A stretch of DNA of 64,000 nt from DATFJT01 sp965230755 (lineage in GTDB: Bacteria; Bacteroidota; Bacteroidia; Chitinophagales; Saprospiraceae). The translations under genes were made by a program, and so were the position numbers. This document shows positions 52,838 to 60,981 of the stretch, one piece after another. The stretch's first letter is position 1. Each line of letters starts with the position of its first letter. The DNA lies in contig CBDDLT010000024.1 in assembly GCA_965230755.1 (NCBI GenBank), positions 62,001 to 126,000 of the forward strand, written 5' to 3'. The notes under the pieces are model-generated. The model was not told where the DNA came from. It did no database searches and was given only the letters and a program-made list of their open reading frames with translations.

Positions 52838-53619
52838 CAGAGATAGACATTGAACAAATCAAGGATATTGCACGTGAAGCGGGCAATATCATACTAGGTA
52901 TTTATAATAATATTGATGAAGATTTAGTCATCGATAAGAAAGCCGATGATTCTCCTCTTACGCAAGCTGATCAAGCGGCTAACACATATATATGTGCGGA
53001 ATTAGAAAAACTTTATCCCAATATCCCCATCATAAGTGAGGAGAATAAAATGCTTCCTTACGAGGAGAGAGAGGACTGGGAAGAAGCGTGGCTAGTCGAT
53101 CCGCTAGATGGGACAAAAGAGTTCATTAAACGCAATGGAGAGTTTACAGTTAATATTGCTCTGATCAGAAAGGGAAATTGCGAATTAGGAGTTTTATATG
53201 CTCCAGTAATAGACGAGATGTATTATGGCGATAAAGGGAAAGGTGCTTTTTTAGAGTCGAATGGAGAAAAACGAGCCTTAACTGTTCCTGAAGCGAGTAG
53301 TTCGGATTCAGGCTTGAGAATAGTGGCGAGTAGATCTCATATCAATGAAGAAACACAGACTTATATTAGCCAATTCAAGGATCCTGAAATAACTTCGAAG
53401 GGAAGTTCACTTAAATTCATGCTCATAGCTAAAGGTGATGCGGATATTTATCCGAGAATCGCCCCGACAATGGAGTGGGATACGGGTGCAGCTCAAGCGA
53501 TATTAGAGGAGGCTGGAGGACGCGTTATACGATATGACGATAGACTAAAGTTGGAGTACAATAAAGAAAATCTGTTGAACCCTTATTTCATTGCCATGGC
53601 AAAAATAACGGAGGATTAA
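52834..53619 (+). CDS. cysQ: 3'(2'),5'-bisphosphate nucleotidase CysQ
   Basis: 261 residues of the inositol monophosphatase superfamily, CysQ branch. Metal and substrate motifs: DDSPLTQADQAAN, SEENK, the LVDPLDGTKEFI box, and the C-terminal EWDTGAAQAILEEAGG. It removes the 3'-phosphate of PAP (and PAPS) made in sulphate assimilation and sulphotransfer, in the cytoplasm. Length is typical. It overlaps the secreted protein gene before it by 4 bases and lies 8 bases before a glycosyltransferase gene, so these form one run through 55.5 kb. No sulphate assimilation genes are in the window. Confidence 0.95.
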   Translation: MTEIDIEQIKDIAREAGNIILGIYNNIDEDLVIDKKADDSPLTQADQAANTYICAELEKLYPNIPIISEENKMLPYEEREDWEEAWLVDPLDGTKEFIKRNGEFTVNIALIRKGNCELGVLYAPVIDEMYYGDKGKGAFLESNGEKRALTVPEASSSDSGLRIVASRSHINEETQTYISQFKDPEITSKGSSLKFMLIAKGDADIYPRIAPTMEWDTGAAQAILEEAGGRVIRYDDRLKLEYNKENLLNPYFIAMAKITED

Positions 53620-53627
53620 AGCAACTT

Positions 53628-54377
53628 ATGGGGTTTTCAATACTACTTATCACAAAAAATGAAGAAAGTAATATTGGTCTTTGTTTGAAGGCCCTTTCGA
53701 ATTTATCCGATGACGTAGTAGTTCTTGATAGTGGTAGTACGGATAAGACCATAGAAATAGCTAGAAATTTGGGTGCTCGTGTTGAGGAAATTGAGTGGCT
53801 GGGCTATGCCGGCACGAAGAATTCAGGGCATTCGTATTGTCGACATGATTGGATTCTCAGTATCGATGCGGATGAGTTTGTCAGTGAAGAATTGCGACAA
53901 TCGCTATCCGATTTGGAGCCTAAAGAATCCACCGTTTATTGTTTGGATAGGATAACCCATTTTTCCGGAAAGGAAGTACGCTACAGTGGTTGGTACCCGG
54001 ACTGGAAGCCTAGATTATACAATAAAAACTCTTGTAAATGGATAGGAGAATATGTCCATGAATATTTGGATGTTCCTGAAGGATTTTCTTCCGTAAAACT
54101 TGAAGGCAAGCTTGATCATCACAGCTATAAAACAGATCAGGATCATTACGATCGTATGATGAAATATGCCAAACTATCTGCGGAAAAACTCTTTGCAAAG
54201 AATAAAAGGCCTTCGTGGATTAAACAGAGGATTTCTCCAATGGCACGATTTATAAGGACATATCTGATTAAATTGGGTTTTTTAGATGGGAAAACCGGAT
54301 GGAAAATTGCCAGCCGCAATTACTTAATGGTAGCTGAGAAATACAGATTGCTGAATCAAATGTACAAGCAGAGATGA
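53628..54377 (+). CDS. Family 2 glycosyltransferase (LPS core type)
   Basis: 249 residues with a GT-A fold. FSILLITKNEESNIGLCLKAL, VVVLDSGSTDKT, the segment LGYAGTKNSG and the metal-binding SIDADEFVS are the pattern of WaaE/KdtX-type lipopolysaccharide core glucosyltransferases. It has a C-terminal helical part that would contact the membrane. It likely adds a sugar to the lipid A-core. The next gene, a GT4 enzyme, overlaps it by 4 bases, and cysQ precedes it by 8 bases. Confidence 0.92.
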   Translation: MGFSILLITKNEESNIGLCLKALSNLSDDVVVLDSGSTDKTIEIARNLGARVEEIEWLGYAGTKNSGHSYCRHDWILSIDADEFVSEELRQSLSDLEPKESTVYCLDRITHFSGKEVRYSGWYPDWKPRLYNKNSCKWIGEYVHEYLDVPEGFSSVKLEGKLDHHSYKTDQDHYDRMMKYAKLSAEKLFAKNKRPSWIKQRISPMARFIRTYLIKLGFLDGKTGWKIASRNYLMVAEKYRLLNQMYKQR

Positions 54378-55474
54378 AGGTGCTACATGTATCTACACCA
54401 ATGAGTTGGAGAGGTGGTGAGCAGCAGCTTTATTACCTTGTCCAGGGACTCACCAAACTCAATATAGAATCGGTAGTTTTTTGTTCGAATGGTGGAGAGC
54501 TTCAGCAGAGACTTCAAAAGGAAAACAGGAAATGGATTGGCTTCAATAAGAGTATTAGTGTAAATCCATTTGTGGCGTTGAAATTAAAGCAACAGGCCCA
54601 GTTGGAAAAAGCAGACATTATCCATACACATGATAGTCATGCTCATACTATAGCTGTTTTGGCGAGTGCATTGGGGATGAAGACTCCAATAGTTGTTCAC
54701 CGAAGAGTGGATTATCCCATAAAAGAAAAACGCTTAAATAGATGGAAATACAATCATCCCTCCATTCGAAAATTCATCTGTGTTTCGAATAAAATTAAGC
54801 ACGTTATGGCCCGAACCGTTAGGGATCAGGAGAAATTAAGCGTTGTTTATAGTGGAATAGATCCGTCTAGGTTTGCACACTCGACCAAAGGAAAATTAAG
54901 AGCTATACTTAGCCTCGACAATACTACTCCTATAGTGGCCAATATTGCAGCCATATCTCATCAGAAGGATTATATCACCTGGGTGAGAGCGGTGGGACAT
55001 TTGGTCAAGAAGAGGCAAGATATTCGGTTTGTAGTTATTGGTGGAGATGGGGGAGAATTAGAATTGGTGAAGACAGAGATTAAACGATTGCAACTGGAAA
55101 AGCATATCGATTTGATGGGTTATAGAACGGATATTCCCGATCTAATAAAAGATATTGATGTGTTGATGTTCAGTAGTAGGGACGAGGGATTGGGTACAAG
55201 TATTTTGGATGCATTCATGAATAAAGTACCCGTGGTATCTACCAATGCCGGGGGTATTCCGGAAATGATCATCCATGAGGAGACGGGATTGCTTTCAGAT
55301 GTTGAAGATGACCTAGCACTGGCTGATTCTTGTCTTAGAATCATGGAGGATCTGGAACTCAAAAATAAAATCGTGGATCAGGCTTTTGAAAAGCAAAAGA
55401 GTTTCCATTACGAGTTAATGGTCGACAAGGTCGCCAAGATTTATGAGCAGTACAGTCTTGATCTTGCGATATAA
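54374..55474 (+). CDS. Family 4 glycosyltransferase
   Basis: 366 residues with the GT-B fold: N-terminal domain start KVLHVSTPMSWRGGEQQLYYL, and the C-terminal nucleotide-sugar motif region DVLMFSSRDEGLGTSILDAFMNKVPVV with the EGLGTSILDA glutamate motif of GT4 enzymes, then STNAGGIPEMI. It builds an envelope glycan such as lipopolysaccharide core. It is coupled by a 4-base overlap to the GT2 gene before it, and both likely extend the same glycan. It converges on the next gene with two bases between stops. Confidence 0.93.
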   Translation: MKVLHVSTPMSWRGGEQQLYYLVQGLTKLNIESVVFCSNGGELQQRLQKENRKWIGFNKSISVNPFVALKLKQQAQLEKADIIHTHDSHAHTIAVLASALGMKTPIVVHRRVDYPIKEKRLNRWKYNHPSIRKFICVSNKIKHVMARTVRDQEKLSVVYSGIDPSRFAHSTKGKLRAILSLDNTTPIVANIAAISHQKDYITWVRAVGHLVKKRQDIRFVVIGGDGGELELVKTEIKRLQLEKHIDLMGYRTDIPDLIKDIDVLMFSSRDEGLGTSILDAFMNKVPVVSTNAGGIPEMIIHEETGLLSDVEDDLALADSCLRIMEDLELKNKIVDQAFEKQKSFHYELMVDKVAKIYEQYSLDLAI

Positions 55475-55476
55475 AT

Positions 55477-56898
55477 CTATCTTTTTATCAGTTTTTGTGT
55501 TTTCCTGGTTCCGTCCAATAATTCGAACCTAATAAAATAAATGCCCTCTTTAAATTTTGAAAAGTCAATCTGAGAAGAAGGAGCAATCTCCCTCTCGTAT
55601 CCCGTAGGATCTGTAATCTTTATATTGTGAACAAGCTCATAATCATCGATAAATAGTATATCCCCGACTGGATTAGGATAGGCCGTCACAGGTGAAGCAT
55701 TTTGAGTTTCAGCGGTATTTAACAAGCATTTCACTTCAAACTTTAATCCTTGAGTGCTACATCCATTTTTATCGAATATGGTGATATTATAATCCGTGTC
55801 TACTTCGGGCCAAACTTGGGGGTTTTCAACAGAAGTATCAGAAATGTTGTAGTTCGGCGACCATGAATAACGATGGTCGGTGGTGTTTGCTTCTACACAT
55901 GGAGCAAATAATTGCACCGTATCCGAGCAGTTTTTTTCAATGGTGTAATCCTGGTTAGTTAAGCAATCCCAATCCGGAAAGTATAGGACCGTGTTATCCT
56001 CACATCTATTGAGGTGGATGTCAAACACTGTTACTTTGATAACAATGCTGTCCGCAAGAGGAGGAGGAATTCTTCTTACTGATATTTCTGGCGCACCACT
56101 TGTAAGGCGAAGGAATTCACGAATATCATGTCGTTCGCCATCCTCCCCCTGATAGTCTCCGTGCCAAATAACGGTCGGTCTAGATGCCAATTCTTGTCCG
56201 AGATCGAAATCAATCTCAATCACTTCCGGACTAAAAGTGGGAATACAAATTTTATCTTCAAGAAATATTAATTCACAGTCTACGAAGTGCTGACCAAAGC
56301 CGAAATGCTCGCAGTCGTCGCTTAGTACATGTTTGATTTCGTCGTCTAGCTCATAACATAGCAGTCTTAAATAATCACCATCCGCAACTCTGTAATAATA
56401 CGGGAATAAGCTATTGGAGTAACCAATTCCATCATATACCTTTTCAATGATCTCATAGTCTGAACCATCATTTTCATGAGGATAAACAGAATTTATAAGC
56501 TGATAGGGACAGTCTTCTCCCTGAATATTATCTATACCATATTCTTCAACTACACAGTATATGGTATCGGAAATGGGACTGTTTCTGGACTGAAAAGGCC
56601 AATAGATTTTAAGTGTATCCCCAATGTCCAAGTTGAAATCATATAATTTATGGCCAGCGCCTTCGTAATGGTATTCCATGATCCCATTGGAATAGCGAAT
56701 GGGTAAAGATTCTGAACTCTCGATGTACCAAGTTTGACCGTCTATTAAAGTGTCTTTTTCGATAGTTATAGCTAAGGTTCCCTTTTGATAACCTCCGAAC
56801 CAGTCGAATTCTCCATAGGTCCAAGTTGAGCTCGAATTGATTTGGGAAAAACCAAGGTTGAAGTATAAAATGAAGAGTAGGAAGTAAAGATTTTTCAT
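55477..56898 (-). CDS. Type IX secreted protein of unknown function
   Basis: 473 residues. A short signal peptide (FLLFILYFNLGFSQ) is followed by a beta-rich region with many tryptophan, tyrosine and cysteine residues (EHFGFGQHFVDCELIF, CLTNQDYTIEKNCSD), a PKD-like segment (SWSPNYNISDTSVENPQVW), and a type IX sorting domain at the C-terminus (AYPNPVGDILFIDDYE, ISFRFELLDG-like strand, ending KTQKLIKR). I do not recognise the main domain. It is isolated, with its 3' end two bases from the GT4 gene and its promoter in the divergent gap with the thioredoxin-like gene at 56.95 kb. Confidence 0.82.
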   Translation of the reverse strand: MKNLYFLLFILYFNLGFSQINSSSTWTYGEFDWFGGYQKGTLAITIEKDTLIDGQTWYIESSESLPIRYSNGIMEYHYEGAGHKLYDFNLDIGDTLKIYWPFQSRNSPISDTIYCVVEEYGIDNIQGEDCPYQLINSVYPHENDGSDYEIIEKVYDGIGYSNSLFPYYYRVADGDYLRLLCYELDDEIKHVLSDDCEHFGFGQHFVDCELIFLEDKICIPTFSPEVIEIDFDLGQELASRPTVIWHGDYQGEDGERHDIREFLRLTSGAPEISVRRIPPPLADSIVIKVTVFDIHLNRCEDNTVLYFPDWDCLTNQDYTIEKNCSDTVQLFAPCVEANTTDHRYSWSPNYNISDTSVENPQVWPEVDTDYNITIFDKNGCSTQGLKFEVKCLLNTAETQNASPVTAYPNPVGDILFIDDYELVHNIKITDPTGYEREIAPSSQIDFSKFKEGIYFIRFELLDGTRKTQKLIKR

Positions 56899-56949
56899 AG
56901 TGATAAGTTTTACTGTAATTTATAATACATTTGAGTAATCTAATGATGC

Positions 56950-57435
56950 ATGATGTCGAAAATATATTCTTTTAGCAGGTTACATATTCTTCTTTTGTTC
57001 ATTTTAGGAATACTCCTCTCCTGCTCTGGATCGAAGAAAGTTGGCGAGGTGCAAAAAGAGGAACTCAAGTTTGAAGACACGGACTTGTTATCTGAGGCCA
57101 TCACCATTGCTGAAATAAGGGATCAACCTGTTTTTATTGATTTCTATACGACTTGGTGTCTTCCTTGTCGAATCATGGATGAGGAAGTTTTCAGTCAGAA
57201 AGGCGTTTATGATTACTTCAACGATAATTTTGTAAACCTTAAGGTTAATGCGGAAGCCGGAAATGGTCCCAAGCTAAGATTCTTATTCGACATTAAGGGA
57301 TACCCAACTTTTGTATTCGTAGATCATAAAGGCAAAGTCTTGGTGCAACATCAAGGATCTTTAACTTATACGGGCATATTGAATAAAGCAAAGGAAGCCA
57401 AAGCCATCTTCGAATCTCAAAAAGAAGATATATAA
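56950..57435 (+). CDS. Thioredoxin-fold lipoprotein
   Basis: 161 residues. A lipoprotein signal (LLFILGILLSCSGS, lipobox cysteine about 25) is followed by a thioredoxin domain with the redox motif TTWCLPCRIM (cysteines about 70 and 73) and the cis-proline region KGYPTFVFVDH. It would be a membrane-anchored periplasmic disulphide reductase or oxidase. CLPC is less common than CGPC in this family and may shift redox potential. The next gene, queG, begins 6 bases after its stop (ATG at 57442), so they share a transcript. Confidence 0.87.
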   Translation: MMSKIYSFSRLHILLLFILGILLSCSGSKKVGEVQKEELKFEDTDLLSEAITIAEIRDQPVFIDFYTTWCLPCRIMDEEVFSQKGVYDYFNDNFVNLKVNAEAGNGPKLRFLFDIKGYPTFVFVDHKGKVLVQHQGSLTYTGILNKAKEAKAIFESQKEDI

Positions 57436-57441
57436 GGGTTG

Positions 57442-58377
57442 ATGAATTCCTCAGAACTCAAAGTTTTTTTGCGGAAAAAAGCAGAAGAATATGGCTTCTC
57501 CGACATGAAGATAGCCAAAGCGGAGCACCTGGAAGAAGAATCGATAAGATTGAGAAAATGGTTGGATGAGGGTCGTCATGGAACGATGGGTTATATGGAG
57601 AACCATTTTGAGAAAAGAACTGATCCTACAAAATTATTACCCGAGACAAAATCCATAGCGGTATTCGCCTATAACTATTACACTGATGAAGACTCACTGA
57701 GTTCCGGTAAGTATAAACTTGCGCGCTACGCCTACGGGAAAGATTATCACAAACTGATTCGAAAGAAGCTTAGGAATCTGTTGCGAGATTTGCAGGAAGA
57801 AGATTCAAGTTTGGAGGGAAGAGCATTTGTTGATTCAGCACCTATTCTAGAACGGGATCTAGCCAGGAGGTCGGGTTTGGGCTGGACTGGTAAGAATACC
57901 TTGACGATTAATCCGAAGCGCGGGTCTTATTTTTTTATCGCAAGCATTTTCCTTAATCGAGAATTAGCGGAAGATGATCCAATAAGTGATTTCTGCGGCA
58001 CTTGTAGAAGATGTATCGATGCCTGTCCTACTAGTGCAATTGATCAGAAAGGTTATTTGATGGATGGCTCTAAGTGCATTTCGTATCTGACGATAGAAAA
58101 TAAGTCAGAAGAAATAGATGCCCAATACGCGGATAAAATGGAGGGATGGATTTTTGGTTGTGATGTATGTCAGGAAGTGTGTCCTTGGAATAGATTTTCA
58201 ACCACACATCATGAATCCGCTTTCATGCCCAACGAACACCTAAAAGAAATGAAAGAGGAGGACTGGACCAATCTGGATCAGGAAAAATTCGATTTGATAT
58301 TCAGTGGAAGTGCAATAAAAAGAACTAAATTTAAAGGATTGAAGAGAAATATAAATTTTATCTCGGACCATGGCTAA
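57442..58377 (+). CDS. queG: Epoxyqueuosine reductase
   Basis: 311 residues from the ATG at 57442; the preceding TTG is ignored. QueG reduces epoxyqueuosine in tRNA to queuosine, the last step of that pathway, using cobalamin and two 4Fe-4S clusters. The ferredoxin-like cysteines are in CGTCRRCIDACPTSAI (about 185-196) and CDVCQEVCPWN (about 240-247), with a further cysteine in GSKCISYLT; the N-terminal flavodoxin-like cobalamin part (FSDMKIAKAEHL, GTMGYMENH) is present. It is in an operon with the thioredoxin-like lipoprotein and a membrane protein, overlapping the latter by 8 bases. Confidence 0.96.
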   Translation: MNSSELKVFLRKKAEEYGFSDMKIAKAEHLEEESIRLRKWLDEGRHGTMGYMENHFEKRTDPTKLLPETKSIAVFAYNYYTDEDSLSSGKYKLARYAYGKDYHKLIRKKLRNLLRDLQEEDSSLEGRAFVDSAPILERDLARRSGLGWTGKNTLTINPKRGSYFFIASIFLNRELAEDDPISDFCGTCRRCIDACPTSAIDQKGYLMDGSKCISYLTIENKSEEIDAQYADKMEGWIFGCDVCQEVCPWNRFSTTHHESAFMPNEHLKEMKEEDWTNLDQEKFDLIFSGSAIKRTKFKGLKRNINFISDHG

Positions 58378-59482
58378 TTCTAGGAGGATCATCTCAATTC
58401 TTGTACCGATCGCTGTGATCGGTGTAATGGTATTCTATTTTGGCAACTTGCTGGCTTATTTGGCCATTGCTTGGGTTGTTTCATTGATTGGTGCTCCATT
58501 GAAAAAATTGATCATGCGAATTCCGATTGGTAAATATCGAATTGGCAATTCTTTAGGTACCATCATTGTTCTCGTACTGTTTGTTTCGATATTTTTTATT
58601 ATCGTCAGCATCTTTGCACCACAGGTGATTACTCAGGCCAATCAGCTTTCCGATGTCAATCTTGAGGAGTGGGTAGCGAAACTGGAAGAACCCTTATTCA
58701 GTTTGGGTGGGTGGCTAGAAGAAAAGCAATTCATCGATAATGCAGCTGATTTGGAAAACATGATTGTCCAAGAAGTTAGTGGTTGGTTCAAGCCCGAGTT
58801 GATCGCCAATTTTTTCTCTTCATTGTTCAGTTTTGCTGGAGAATTCATCATTGGTTTTTTCTCGATTCTATTTATCAGTTTCTTCTTTTTGAAAGATGAC
58901 CAGCTCTTTTTAAAAGCTTTGCAAAGTATTGTATCTGATGATAAGGAAGACGAAATAACTGAAATTCTTCAAAGTACATCCCGATTATTGTCCAGTTATT
59001 TTGGCGGAGTTGTAGCTCAGATGACAGCCATTGTATTGATTGTATTCATAGGCTTAAAAATAGTGGGAGTAGAAAATGCATTACTGATTGCCTTTTTCGC
59101 GGCGACTATCAATGTCATTCCGTATTTGGGCCCTATTCTCGGAGGTTTATTTGCTATGTTTATGACCATCACGAGTAACTTGGACATGCCATTTGACCCG
59201 GTCATAGTGGGTTTGTTATGGAAAGTAGCCCTAGTTTTTATCGTCATGCAGATGATCGATAACTTTTTATTGCAGCCCTTTATTTTCTCGAGAAGCGTTC
59301 GCGCACATCCATTGGAGATCTTTTTTGTAGTCTTGATTGGAGCGCAGATAGGAGGTATTGTAGGAATGATAATCGCTATTCCGGTTTATACGGTACTTAG
59401 GGTGGTGGCGAGCGTATTGTTGGGTGATCGTTTTCAAGTAGTTCGTAAGCTTACTAGAGGGATTAGTGATGATGTGGAGTAG
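58370..59482 (+). CDS. AI-2E family transporter
   Basis: 370 residues with about eight membrane helices and a central cytoplasmic loop: ILVPIAVIGVMVFYFGNLLAYLAIAW at the start, the periplasmic SDVNLEEWVAKLEEPLFSLGGWL segment, and the PYLGPILGGLFAMF and LQPFIFSRSVRAHPLEIFFVV helices that mark the family. Members are called AI-2 exporters or Na+/H+ antiporters, but the substrate of most is unknown, so the function here is open. Its ATG lies inside the queG gene (8-base overlap). Downstream is the 41-bp tandem repeat. Confidence 0.92.
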   Translation: MANSRRIISILVPIAVIGVMVFYFGNLLAYLAIAWVVSLIGAPLKKLIMRIPIGKYRIGNSLGTIIVLVLFVSIFFIIVSIFAPQVITQANQLSDVNLEEWVAKLEEPLFSLGGWLEEKQFIDNAADLENMIVQEVSGWFKPELIANFFSSLFSFAGEFIIGFFSILFISFFFLKDDQLFLKALQSIVSDDKEDEITEILQSTSRLLSSYFGGVVAQMTAIVLIVFIGLKIVGVENALLIAFFAATINVIPYLGPILGGLFAMFMTITSNLDMPFDPVIVGLLWKVALVFIVMQMIDNFLLQPFIFSRSVRAHPLEIFFVVLIGAQIGGIVGMIIAIPVYTVLRVVASVLLGDRFQVVRKLTRGISDDVE

Positions 59483-59487
59483 GCTTC

Positions 59488-59610
59488 GGCTTCGCTCAGC
59501 CTGACTCTTTGGATGAATGATATATTTCTGTTTTGGTCAGCTTGACTCTTTGGATGAATGATGTGTTTCGGCTTCGCTCAGCCTGACTCCTTGGATGAAT
59601 GATACATTTC
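59488..59610. repeat. 41-bp tandem repeat, three copies
   Basis: Three adjoining units (59488-59528, 59529-59569, 59570-59610) of exactly 41 bases each share CTGACTCYTTGGATGAATGA-like cores; a fourth start (GGGTTCGCTC) follows and then diverges. They lie directly after the AI-2E gene stop. No spacers between units, so this is not CRISPR. Confidence 0.9.
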
Positions 59611-59687
59611 GGGTTCGCTCTTCTTAGCGGATAAAACAAACTTGATTTTAAAGTTCTGGGAGTGTTAGAGTGCAATATCTCTGCAAT

Positions 59688-59717
59688 AAAAAAGGCGGAA
59701 TCTAAAAAGATTCCACC
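59688..59717 (-). terminator. Intrinsic terminator of the DUF4197 gene
   Basis: Read on the minus strand, a 10-bp stem (59708-59717 with 59694-59703, one mismatch, AGATTCC/GGAATCT core) encloses a 4-base loop and is followed by six T residues (59688-59693). It lies about 40 bases after the DUF4197 stop. Confidence 0.85.
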
Positions 59718-59754
59718 CGTCGCAGCATCCTCTTTCGAGGTAGCTCTTTTATCT

Positions 59755-60468
59755 TTAGTCTTGCAAAGCAAACACTTTTTTCAATAAATCGCTAGTCCTT
59801 TTGCTAAAATTTGTTCTAATGGCCAGCTCTTCTTTTGCAATTGTCTTAAATAATCCGTCAAGGGCTTTGTTGGTAATGTGATCGTCCAGCCTAGGATTTG
59901 CCTTATCTACAAAGGGAATTTTATTGTATGCTGTAACTGCATCTTCCCAATAATCTAAGGCATTAAACTTGTTCAATGAATTAACGATTACCGGATTAAA
60001 TTCGCTGTATAGGTTGTTAAAAGTAGTCCTTTTAAGGTAGTCTGTTGCGGCAGTATTATTCCCTTTAAGGATACCCATAACATCACTGAAACTCATACTC
60101 TTTATCGCATTGACAAAAATTGGCTTCGCTTTTTTAGCAGCATCCTCGGCGGCATGATTAATTTTTTTCAAAATCTCTTCTTCTACATTTTTGAAGCCCG
60201 GGATAGCTCCGAGTTTATCGGTTACCTTACGCGCTTCTGTCGGAAGTAAAATTTTATATGGACTTTTATAGTATCCATCTACTTTAGATAAAAGGCCTGT
60301 TCCATAAAGAACTCCATTGCTCAGTGCCTCCTTCAGACCTGCACCAACTTCAGCATTGCTAACTCCTCCAGAGTTAAGAATATCTCCCAGAGCAGAGTCT
60401 AAAGCCTTAGGGTCACATGAAATCAAGCTTAACGTTGAGATCAAAAAAATTACGATTGTATTTCTCAT
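59755..60468 (-). CDS. DUF4197 domain lipoprotein
   Basis: 237 residues. A lipoprotein-type signal (IVIFLISTLSLISCDPK, lipobox cysteine about 19) is followed by a DUF4197 domain covering the rest (GLKEALSNGV, KVTDKLGAIPGFKNVEEEILKKINHAAEDAAKKA, TAYNKIPFVDKANPRLDDHIT). DUF4197 is a helical domain of unknown function, common in envelope proteins of Bacteroidota and Proteobacteria. It has a clear terminator and lies 69 bases downstream of folB on the same strand. Confidence 0.93.
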   Translation of the reverse strand: MRNTIVIFLISTLSLISCDPKALDSALGDILNSGGVSNAEVGAGLKEALSNGVLYGTGLLSKVDGYYKSPYKILLPTEARKVTDKLGAIPGFKNVEEEILKKINHAAEDAAKKAKPIFVNAIKSMSFSDVMGILKGNNTAATDYLKRTTFNNLYSEFNPVIVNSLNKFNALDYWEDAVTAYNKIPFVDKANPRLDDHITNKALDGLFKTIAKEELAIRTNFSKRTSDLLKKVFALQD

Positions 60469-60537
60469 CTTGTATTGTTTTAATTCTAGTATAGTAACGG
60501 TTTATAGTTTTTTTACTTTGTTAAAGGAATAATAAAA

Positions 60538-60897
60538 TTATCGATCAAATTTGTGCTGAAGGAAAAAGCCTGATGCTCCAACTTGTCCTAATAAAGGAGG
60601 ATTTTTCTTTCGAATATTTAATTCGATCATTTTGATTTGTTCCAATCCTTTCAATTTCTCTACAATCCTGCCCGCTAATCTTTCAAGCAAGTGAACAGGT
60701 TCTGAAGCGGCCTCTTTAATCAACTCATGCACTCTTTGATAATCTACCGTATCCTTTAGATTGTCACTTTTCATAGAAGTCTCAAAATTAGCGTATATTT
60801 TGATGTCTATAATAAAACTATTGCCCAATCGTTCTTCTTCGGCATATACTCCTAGAGAGCCGTGTACAATTATGTTTTCCAAAAATAAATATTCCAT
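60538..60897 (-). CDS. folB: Dihydroneopterin aldolase
   Basis: 119 residues, the normal length of FolB, which splits dihydroneopterin to 6-hydroxymethyl-dihydropterin in folate synthesis. Motifs: FLENIIVHGSLGVYAEEERLG, with the substrate-contacting glutamate, DTVDYQRVHELI, VHLLERLAGRIVEKL, and the catalytic-lysine segment IRKKNPPL. It is transcribed with the DUF4197 gene and divergent from the acyl-CoA dehydrogenase gene. A PabB-like gene of the folate or tryptophan type begins 2.5 kb away at the window end. Confidence 0.95.
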   Translation of the reverse strand: MEYLFLENIIVHGSLGVYAEEERLGNSFIIDIKIYANFETSMKSDNLKDTVDYQRVHELIKEAASEPVHLLERLAGRIVEKLKGLEQIKMIELNIRKKNPPLLGQVGASGFFLQHKFDR

Positions 60898-60926
60898 TTT
60901 ACTTTAATTATATTGGTAAATAATTG

Positions 60927-60955
60927 TTGCTGGAAATTGAATAAGTTTAACTTCG
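60927..60955 (+). promoter_or_regulatory. Candidate promoter of the acyl-CoA dehydrogenase gene
   Basis: TTG (60927-60929) is followed after 18 bases by TAACTTCG (60948-60955), which differs at one base from the Bacteroidota -7 box TAnnTTTG. The spacing fits, and the ATG follows 26 bases later. Confidence 0.4.
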
Positions 60956-60981
60956 CAAGTTAATAATGAATAGAGGATTTT

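Noticed and set aside
59496..59771. Open frame of 91 codons on the minus strand across the 41-bp repeats
   Set aside because: It is a product of the tandem repeats, shares space with the DUF4197 terminator and has no protein-like composition.
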